Shown here: piece by piece, positions 57,574 to 64,000 of the stretch
Position numbering within the stretch: position 1 is the first letter of the stretch
Layout of the letters: the number at the start of each line of letters is the position of its first letter
Assembly (NCBI RefSeq): GCF_014490785.1
Contig: NZ_CP051488.1
Location: 1,302,001-1,366,000 of the forward strand
Direction: 5' to 3'
DNA length: 64,000 nt
Source: Kosakonia sp. SMBL-WEM22
GTDB taxonomy: Bacteria; Pseudomonadota; Gammaproteobacteria; Enterobacterales; Enterobacteriaceae
The notes under the pieces: generated by a model
Databases searched by the model: none
Seen by the model: the letters and a program-made list of their open reading frames with translations, nothing else
What the model was told of the DNA's origin: nothing
Made by a program: the position numbers and the translations under genes

Positions 57574-58086
57574 ATGTCCGACACCTACCAAATCACCATT
57601 ACCACCACATCAAAAGAAACCTTCACCGGAAAGATGAAACGTAGCCAGCCTGAGCTGGTCAACGTTACCTATGGCACGGCAAGTGGAAGCGTAACAAAGG
57701 ATATTAAGGTTTCGGTAGACCTTATCAACGTCACTCAGGCAGATGACGGTTCAGTGACGAATCCGGTTAAATATTACACATTTTATTTCAATAGCCTCAC
57801 CGGTACGGATGTCAATAACACACCGGCAAACGCCACTGTTAACACCACCAAGTTTATTCTCAATGATAACCAGGCGCTTGCGGCGGGGCCGTTCTTCTCG
57901 CCGCTGGCGGGCAGTGAGCTGTGGATTCATTTCATGGCTCAACTTGGGGACGGAGAGGGAGCGTATTACAAAATAACGCTCTGGAGTGTGTATGACGATA
58001 ACAGCCAGGTTCCGGGCACTACGCAGACCCTGACAGGAATCTTTTTAACAGCCGCGGCAGATCTGACGTCATTTACAAGACTGTGA
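57574..58086 (+). CDS. Unrecognised protein before the broken J-like gene
   Basis: A 170-residue Thr/Asn-rich, beta-strand-rich protein starting MSDTYQITITTTSKETFTGKMKR. It is neither secreted nor membrane-bound by sequence. Its last eight residues are read out of frame from sequence that also makes sense as part of the J-like gene (SDVIYKTVKVTP). The true end may therefore have been lost at a recombination junction near 58060. The function is unknown. Confidence 0.55.
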   Translation: MSDTYQITITTTSKETFTGKMKRSQPELVNVTYGTASGSVTKDIKVSVDLINVTQADDGSVTNPVKYYTFYFNSLTGTDVNNTPANATVNTTKFILNDNQALAAGPFFSPLAGSELWIHFMAQLGDGEGAYYKITLWSVYDDNSQVPGTTQTLTGIFLTAAADLTSFTRL

Positions 58087-59322
58087 AGGTGACGCCATCC
58101 GGCGGGTTTGGTCGGTACTCTGTAACCATTCTCAAAGCCAACAACTCCAGCGACAGCAATAGCCTGCAGATCGCCGAAATTCACTCTGTGCGGATTCTGC
58201 AGAATCAGGTGCATGCTGACGATACTTTCGTCCGGGTTACGGTTCAGGCGACGGAGCAGGCCACTGGCGTTCGTGACAGGAAATACAATGCGCTGGTGAA
58301 GCGCCACACCATCAGCTACGACCTGGCGACAAGGATGGTGGATTATACACTGCGCCCTTCGCGCAATTTCGCTGATGCTGTCCCGCATACATGGCTGGTC
58401 ATGGGGGAACAACCCGAGAAAACGATCGACCTGTATGAACTCTATCGAATCGCTGGGAGCATTACGCCGGCTGAACTCGGTTACTTCGATTACACCTTTG
58501 ACGATGAGGATGTCTCTCTCGGCGCGCGCGTGGAGATGATCTGCAACGCAGCTCGCGTCATTGCCTTCTGGGATAACGGTGTTCTGACGTTCAGTCGTGA
58601 AGAGAAACGCACCACGCCAGCAGCGCTCTTCAACCGATCAAATAAGAAGGGAGAAGAGTTCAGGCTCACATATGACATGCGTATGCCGGGCCAGTATGAC
58701 GGCGTTGAAGTGGAGTATGTCAGCCCGCTAACCAATAAAAAAACTACCTTCGTTACCGCATTACAGCAGCGGGAATTGTTGAGGCCGCTGCGCAAACGCC
58801 ACTAAAGATAACGCTGAACGGTTGTCGAAATGAGGCTCAGGCGCGTGACAGGGCTCTTCTGGAGGTGAGGAAGTTGCTTTTCTCCCGCCTGCGGATGTCG
58901 GGAAAGGTACTTGCCGACGGGGACTATGTTTATCCTGGCGACATGATCATCTTCACCGACACGTACGATATCAACCAGCAGGAAGGCTACATTATCGCCC
59001 GCTCCGGTAACAACTTCGATACAAGTGAGCGGATCACCTTTGACAGTGGGATGTGGGTTGTTATCACCGACTCGTTGGGGAACACCACTGCGCGATATCC
59101 AGCTTATCCACGTTCAGATACAGACTTCGGTTTTTCTGCATCCATACCAGCCATTCAGCTCAATATCTTTGACGGTTATACGGTGCAGTCTCCGTCCCGG
59201 TATGTAATAGCCACCCAAGCAGAACTCGACTTGACTCATGGACGATAGCCGAGAAAAAAACAAATCTAGGCGGAACTACTTCCCTGACGCTGACTGAATA
59301 TAAAGATCTGATTTACCCATAA
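58060..59322 (+). pseudogene. Remnant of a host-specificity (J-type) tail protein
   Basis: Only the last 420 or so residues remain. Frame one (from about 58060) runs through VTPSGGFGRYSVTILKANNSS ... VEYVSPLTNKKTTFVTAL. A frameshift near 58770 leads to IVEAAAQTPLKITLNGCRNE ... LFSRLRMSGKVLADGDYVYPGDM. A second near 59236-59245 gives TIAEKKTNLGGTTSLTLTEYKDLIYP and the stop at 59322. The N-terminus is missing. It represents a different tail type from the J of the intact prophage. Confidence 0.8.
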
Positions 59323-59378
59323 GTCTTTCCTCCAACCATCCAACCCAGCCAATGAGCCGGGTTTTTTATGGAAAAAAT

Positions 59379-61253
59379 ATGGCTACTACACCGACAAACT
59401 TACCAGTTCCGAGTGAGACCTCGCGTGATCTGAAATTCAACGCCGGGAAAATTGATGAGTTCGTTACCTCGCTGGTAAACACTTATATTGACCGGTTCGG
59501 GAATGAGCATTACACCATAGAAGGCCTGGCTGGCTGCCTGGCTGGCTGGCGCAGCAGGCAATCGCTCAGTGTGGCTGGATACCACTGGGTACATTTCAAG
59601 AGGGGGGCCATAATCACCCTTCCTAATCAGATTTCAAAAGACGAAACCGATAATGAATTTTATCGATGGGATGGCGCACTATCCAAGAATGTACCTGCTA
59701 ACTCAACGCCAAACTCCACCGGAGGCACTGGCGTTGGAGCATAAGGGAGTGTTGGGAGCTCAGCATTAAGTTCAATACTTTCCTCATCTTCAGGTGCGGG
59801 AATGGTTGGATACGATGATAAGACGGTCAAAGAAATTCTCGATAACAGGACAATAGTTGACGCCCGTGATTTCGGCTTGAAATATAATCAGATAAATGCC
59901 TCAGCTATTCTGTTAGAGGCTACAAATACATGTGTTAACACTGGTGTCGCATTAGGTATTAGTTGTGATCTAGACTTTGGTAGAGAGACAATTAAAGTCA
60001 GGAAGTTATGTGATATATGGGTCTGGAGCACTAATTACTTAAAGCTAATCATAAATATAACTGGCAATACATTAAGGAAAACGATGGTGTTTCACTCAAA
60101 ACTATAACGCCGGGTGGTGATTATGGTTTTCAAATAAAAAAGGCCGCTTCATGGATTTTTTTTACATCATGGCGACAAACGTAGACACAGTTATTAAGGG
60201 GGTGGCGAATAACACAACTGGCTTCCATACATTTGGACTTATAATAATTGTCAATATGCCTGTAATTGATTTTGGTGAAATGGTTGAGTTAAAGCATAGC
60301 GATGCCAATAAGTACGCATATAATGGCTCAAAACTTACAAATAATAGGGGGTGGCTCCTGAAGTTGGTCGGTTTAATTGCTAAGCAGCTAGAAGGTCTGG
60401 TATATTCTGAAAACCTAATGCATTCAGGAACTAATATACCAACCCGCGAAAATCATTTGAAAGTCAACAATGGAGTTTAAGTAAGCATTAGAAGAACTAA
60501 CACCTTCTTTGAGAGGGGTAAAAAAGCAATGTTATTCAATAATGTTAGCTATACGGACGTAGGTGGCAATAACCTTATTGCTTTATGCGGATAGCTGACC
60601 CCATCCAGTGGCCTGAGAGTAAATAACACATTCTCAAATTATAGAAATATAAACGTTACTGATGGTTCTTTGGAAATTGAGAAACCTAAAAGGTATTAGT
60701 CGATATAAATATTGCTAACGGATCTGTTTATATTGGAATTTATCAGGGAACGTCGATGTCAGGGTTGGGAGTGGATATGGGAACGTATTTTGGTATCACG
60801 CCATTATCTTCAGTTAGTCATTTAGGAGCTTTGATTCAGGGCAGGTACTCTTTGCATGAGAGATCACAGTCTAGGGGGCTGCTTATTGATAGTAATGGGC
60901 TATCTTCTAGGCTCATTGATGTCAATTCTACAACTGGCGATGTAACTAATATTTTTAGACAGAATGATTTGCCAGCAACTGCATCTAAAATACTAGCCTT
61001 AAATAAACCTGCAGTAACAGCAATATCTATATTCGGACCTAGATCATATGGTTCTGGAGACCTTAATAATCCCGCCGCGGGAAAAATTACGTGCCAGGTT
61101 TACAACTCCGTTATAACAAAGTGTTCTGTCTATGAAATGCTCTATCAAAGAAGGTCATCCATTTCTGCTTGTATCAAACTTATTGACGAATTAGAGGATC
61201 ACACTATTACTTATGATACCTCAGCCTTCACATTCCAGGTATTGTTAATATGA
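59379..61253 (+). pseudogene. Broken tailspike gene
   Basis: The head-binding start MATTPTNLPVPSETSRDLKF and NAGKIDEFVTSLVNTYIDRFG is that of K1F/Salmonella-type tailspikes. Near 59525-59600 two opposite frameshifts replace the expected WLAQQAIAQCGWIPLGTFQEG, and a TAA at 59742-59744 interrupts TGGTGVGA. Later fragments (MVGYDDKTVKEILDNRTIVDARDFG at 59802, pieces at 60151-60480 and 60756-61253) are remains of the beta-helix body. It is AT-rich towards the end. Non-functional. Confidence 0.8.
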
Positions 61254-61725
61254 AATATTCAGGCATTTCCTAAATAGAAAATTTTAGTAGTAAAACGCCA
61301 TGAGGAAATTTCACATTTGTTATTAGCTCAACAGGTATTTTAACATTTAGCCCTAGATAAAAAACTGATTCTTTTGTGTGAACATCATTCTGTATGTAAT
61401 GTGTGAGTCGATAGTGTTCACAATGAAAGGTATATCTAGGGACGCACTATCGCGGTCATAGATTTACTGTGGCGGTTTTTTTAAGAGCTTAATGTACTCT
61501 CTACCTAATCTTCAATGAAGAACAATAGTTCAAATGTGAAAACTTTTGTCTAAATGTTATGTCATTTGATAAACTCCGGAAACTGAAAGTTTTGCATGAT
61601 AAAAAACTTCCAGTGGAACAGCTAAAGCCCTTAAAAAATCTATATCTGCTCTATAATTAATTATGTCTGTACTCAATCTAATGATTAAGTTCGGCAATTA
61701 ATTATCTTTAATAAATGCTGCGCGA
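61254..61725. other. Non-coding, AT-rich stretch after the tailspike remnant
   Basis: No frame, repeat or strong hairpin was found in 472 bases. Probably the decayed end of the tailspike region and the 3' flank of the acyltransferase gene. Confidence 0.5.
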
Positions 61726-62778
61726 TTAGTTGTTTTTTTTCTTATTAAAAGCCAGTGTTAATTTTCTTTCCACGACCATGTACATTATGTAGGAAATGAA
61801 ACAAATTATAAAGACAACAAGTGTAATAGCCAAGTCAGTATTGATCCATCTTAGGCTTTTTGTATATTTTATTGCAGTCCAGATAAATATCATATGTGCA
61901 AGGTAAATAGTGTATGAAGCTTCGCCAATTTGCACGAGAACTTTATTAATGAATTTTTCAGAGTTTACTCTTACCAGTGAGAATAGAGTTACAATAAAAA
62001 ATGAAGGAACGCCGAAAAGCATTACCCTGTCAATTGGTGATTTATAAATAACATTGAAAGATATCAGAATGATTGTAACAAATAATGCTATGCTACCGAT
62101 TATTGGAGGTATGGAAACTCCTTTGTAACTTAGTGAAATGTACAAATTCGCTGCGATCATACCCATTATAAAATCAATTACAATTGCATTTGAAGTAAGA
62201 TAATTAATATATTCATTAAATATTAAGTATTTTGAAATGATAAGTAAGGCTATAATTATAGAAGAGCACGAGACTATAACCTTCCATCCCCTAAATACCA
62301 AAAGCGCGAGTGCAAAAACTAAATAAAAATATAATTCATACTGCAATGTCCAGCCCTGTCCAATGAATGGGCTAAAGGAATTCTCAGAAATCTTTGCTGG
62401 AAGAAGCAAGAAGCTTTGTAATAAAAAAAATGGATCGTACTTTGATATTAGATCGGTTTTACCATATAGAATGAAGGGAAGTGCAAGAGTAAGAATACAG
62501 TAAAACCAATAAGTAGGATATATTCTCACAAATCTTTTTTTCAGAAATGAAATTGATTGAGAAACCCCGCTCGGCTTATTATGTGTAGTAATAACCATAA
62601 TGAAGCCACTTATACAGAAGAACAGATCTACACCAAGACCGCCAACATTATAAATGTTCGAAGAAAACAGCCATGATTCTCCGCTGAATGACTTATGCAT
62701 GTAGTGAGTAACGTGGTCTATAACTACAGCTACAGCAGCTAAACCTCTAAGTATTTGTATTGAATATAATTTATTCAT
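61726..62778 (-). CDS. Acyltransferase-3 family membrane protein (OafA-like)
   Basis: A 350-residue integral membrane protein with about ten hydrophobic segments. The family signs are the N-terminal IQILRGLAAVAVVIDHVTHYMHK (catalytic His), GGLGVDLFFCISGFIM, KKRFVRIYPTYW (the RIxP motif) and GWTLQYELYFYL. Such proteins O-acetylate LPS O-antigen or other surface sugars. In prophages they cause serotype conversion and block superinfection. It is strongly AT-rich, complete and opposite to the broken tailspike, so it is a likely active moron. The ribosome site is weak. Confidence 0.88.
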   Translation of the reverse strand: MNKLYSIQILRGLAAVAVVIDHVTHYMHKSFSGESWLFSSNIYNVGGLGVDLFFCISGFIMVITTHNKPSGVSQSISFLKKRFVRIYPTYWFYCILTLALPFILYGKTDLISKYDPFFLLQSFLLLPAKISENSFSPFIGQGWTLQYELYFYLVFALALLVFRGWKVIVSCSSIIIALLIISKYLIFNEYINYLTSNAIVIDFIMGMIAANLYISLSYKGVSIPPIIGSIALFVTIILISFNVIYKSPIDRVMLFGVPSFFIVTLFSLVRVNSEKFINKVLVQIGEASYTIYLAHMIFIWTAIKYTKSLRWINTDLAITLVVFIICFISYIMYMVVERKLTLAFNKKKNN

Positions 62779-62874
62779 TGCGCTATGGATTCGTCAAATC
62801 GTGAATTATAACATTAAATCGTATTGTTGAAACATAAAGGTGCGGTAACATAACATTTATCACAAGAAAGTCGG

Positions 62875-63034
62875 GAAGAAGCCAATTCTTGGATTGAGCG
62901 TAATCAGGCGGGCTTCGATGACAAGGCGACAGACGGCGGAGACAACCGATATCGGAACCTGCGCATAGGAGGGATTAATGGGCTTCCCTACACCGGCGAT
63001 GAACTATATAGAGCGCCAGCTATCCTCCGCGTAG
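62875..63034 (+). pseudogene. Remnant of a second SOS small-protein/HumD pair
   Basis: EEANSWIERNQAGFDDKATD matches the C-terminal part (EANQWIEGHVSTFKDISQQE) of the gene at 54033-54272. The ATG at 62978 opens MGFPTPAMNYIERQLSSA, matching the HumD-like start MGFPSPATDYMDEKIS, and stops at 63034. Order and orientation are as in the intact pair, so it marks the right end of the second prophage. Confidence 0.75.
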
Positions 63035-63057
63035 CCGCAAAAAAATTTTTTATTCAC

Positions 63058-63084
63058 TCTTGAAAAACGTGCCTGCGACATTAT
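63058..63084 (+). promoter_or_regulatory. Possible sigma-32 promoter of the Hsp20 gene
   Basis: CTTGAAA (63059-63065) is followed after ten bases by CGACATTAT (63076-63084), which partly fits the CCCCATNT -10 of heat-shock promoters. Spacing is slightly short, so this is tentative. Confidence 0.45.
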
Positions 63085-63154
63085 TTTTATTAGCGGACAA
63101 GCAAGGCTTGCCTGTAACTTGAACTTTTGAATCGATTATTCAGGAGGTTAACTT

Positions 63155-63622
63155 ATGGCACTCAGAACCTTGTCAGCTCTCCCTGGCTTTTCAGACTCAC
63201 TTTTTGCCGATCGTTTTAATCGTATTGATTCACTGTTTAGCCAGCTCACCGGCAATACGCCCGTGGCGGCAACACCTGCCTATGATCTGAAAAAAGTCGA
63301 TGCCAACAACTACCTGTTGCATGTCAGCGTGCCTGGCTGGAAAGAGGAGGAGCTGGAGATCGAGACGGTGGGTGGCAACCTACATATTTCCGGTAAGCGC
63401 AGTGAAGAGGCTTCTGAGGAGGAGCAGGGCTGGATCTATAAAGGCATACGGCGTGCGGATTTTCGCCTCAGCTTTTCGCTGCCTGAGCATGCCAAAGTGA
63501 GCAATGCGAAATTAGAGAGCGGCATTTTAGAGGTCTCCATTTATCAGGAGATCCCGGAGAGTGAAAAACCCCGTAAAATCGCTATTGAGAATAGTCAGAA
63601 GGTGATTGAGCACCAGGCATAA
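63155..63622 (+). CDS. Small heat-shock protein, Hsp20/alpha-crystallin family
   Basis: A 155-residue class A small heat-shock protein of the IbpA type. A short N-terminal arm (ALPGFSDSLFADRFNRIDSLFSQL) precedes the crystallin domain (about 38-135: AYDLKKVDANNYLLHVSVPGWKEEELEIE ... FRLSFSLPEHAKVSNAKLESGILEVSI) with the signature A-x-LESGILEV. It holds unfolding proteins in the cytoplasm. A strong AGGAGG ribosome site precedes it. It is a paralogue of ibpA/ibpB rather than either one, judged by its isolated location at the prophage edge. Confidence 0.9.
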   Translation: MALRTLSALPGFSDSLFADRFNRIDSLFSQLTGNTPVAATPAYDLKKVDANNYLLHVSVPGWKEEELEIETVGGNLHISGKRSEEASEEEQGWIYKGIRRADFRLSFSLPEHAKVSNAKLESGILEVSIYQEIPESEKPRKIAIENSQKVIEHQA

Positions 63623-63651
63623 TTGTTACGTTTCTTTCTTAATCAACTGTT

Positions 63652-63673
63652 AAGGCCCGCCCGCGCGGGCCTT
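63652..63673. terminator. Hairpin after the Hsp20 gene
   Basis: AAGGCCCGC (63652-63660) and GCGGGCCTT (63665-63673) form a perfect 9-bp stem with CCGC loop. Only a weak T tract follows, so termination may be partial. It lies between convergent genes. Confidence 0.65.
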
Positions 63674-63701
63674 ATTACCATCACCTGGGGTGATGGCACG
63701 C

Positions 63702-63884
63702 TCAGCTCGTCGCCTGAGCGAGGGCGTTTTTATCCTGATGGAAAATCTTGCTGCAGTGCGGGCACATTAACATCGCCCCTTTCTGGACGCGGGAAAAACT
63801 GTGTTCGGAATGTTGTGAGCAGTGAGGGCAGGAACATTTTACGAGGTAGTTACGGCGGTTTTTAGAATCTTTGCGTTGTGACAT
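63702..63884 (-). CDS. Small zinc-ribbon protein
   Basis: A 60-residue protein starting MSQRKDSKNRRNYLVKCSCPHC, with CSCPHC ... MCPHCSK giving two C-x2-C knuckles, a basic N-terminus and no membrane segment. It resembles YnfU-like small enterobacterial zinc proteins. The start at 63884 has AGGA upstream; the frame stays open to 63935 without a better start. Convergent with Hsp20. The last 116 bases of the window show no further gene. Confidence 0.7.
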   Translation of the reverse strand: MSQRKDSKNRRNYLVKCSCPHCSQHSEHSFSRVQKGAMLMCPHCSKIFHQDKNALAQATS

Positions 63885-64000
63885 AGATTTTTTCCTGATG
63901 AATGGCCGGCAACCATACACGATTCTGCTGCGCATAGCTCGATATCATTACTTTTTACGATCGCGAAGACACGCAGATGAGCCCAGGATAAATCCCAATA

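Larger units (their letters stand above)
62779..63154. other. Prophage-to-backbone boundary region
   Basis: Contains the decayed SOS gene pair (62875-63034, listed separately) and then the upstream region of the Hsp20 gene. No copy of the argU core was found here, so the right attachment site of the second prophage is lost or too changed to see. Confidence 0.5.

Noticed and set aside
57574..58086. Assignment of the 170-residue protein to a PixA/AidA-like inclusion-body family
   Set aside because: Only a vague resemblance in composition, with no motif to support it.
1..64000. CRISPR array
   Set aside because: No set of regularly spaced direct repeats with unique spacers was seen. The 23-bp array at 21391-21515 is contiguous, lies inside a gene and has no spacers.
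1..64000. Insertion sequences or transposases
   Set aside because: No transposase frame or terminal inverted repeats were recognised. The breaks in the second prophage look like frameshifts and recombination joints.

Overview
The window is a chromosomal segment of an enterobacterium of the Enterobacteriaceae (Enterobacter/Kosakonia/Salmonella/Escherichia type). The backbone order cysS, ybcI, ybcJ, folD, sfmACDHF-type fimbrial genes, fimZ, a fimY-like gene and tRNA-Arg(UCU) argU is that of the E. coli/Salmonella cysS-argU region. The fimY-like gene between fimZ and argU is the Salmonella rather than the E. coli K-12 arrangement. A sugar PTS permease gene with its own MalI/LacI-type repressor sits between ybcI and ybcJ.

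Layout. 1-13994: host backbone, with three REP-like elements at 4467-4616. 13995-14071: argU, used as a phage attachment site. 14052-54977: a largely intact HK97-like lambdoid prophage of about 41 kb. It has a P4-type integrase, an AlpA-like regulator and a Rha-like protein. A leftward early operon is controlled by a CI/LexA-type repressor with OL and OR operator clusters. The rightward replication block holds cro, an O-like gene carrying a 23-bp iteron array, a DnaC-like loader, a DnaB-like helicase, rusA and Q. Next come a late promoter and short-leader terminator, the lysis cassette (holin, lysozyme, Rz, Rz1), and an accessory block before the packaging genes. That block has a structured leader, a stand-alone gpJ-tail-like protein, two glycosyltransferases, a GhoS-like protein and an HNH nuclease. 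HK97-type packaging and head genes follow, with a capsid protein that keeps the HK97 cleavage and crosslink residues. After these come lambda-type tail genes through J, a Cor-like lipoprotein, an S74 tail fibre, and a LexA-controlled gene pair that includes a UmuD'-like (HumD) protein. Arm-type repeats and a 14-base copy of the argU core mark attR.

54978-63035: remnants of a second, DLP12-type prophage lying in tandem. They comprise an IntD-like integrase cut off at attR, an Xis-like gene, frameshifted early genes, a second copy of the structured leader, an Rhs-associated peptidase pseudogene with a lipoprotein, a broken host-specificity gene, a broken tailspike gene, an intact acyltransferase-3 gene and a short remnant of the same SOS gene pair. 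63036-64000: return to backbone with a small heat-shock protein gene and a small zinc-ribbon gene.

How the parts work together. Lysogeny would be held by CI acting on two flanking operator sets. Replication would run from iterons inside the O-like gene. Late expression would need Q to read through the terminator just after pR'. Morons (the opposite-strand gene after Q, the secreted Cys-rich protein, the Cor-like lipoprotein, the acyltransferase) are the likely lysogenic-conversion or exclusion functions. All functions are read from sequence patterns and memory of the families. No database search was run.
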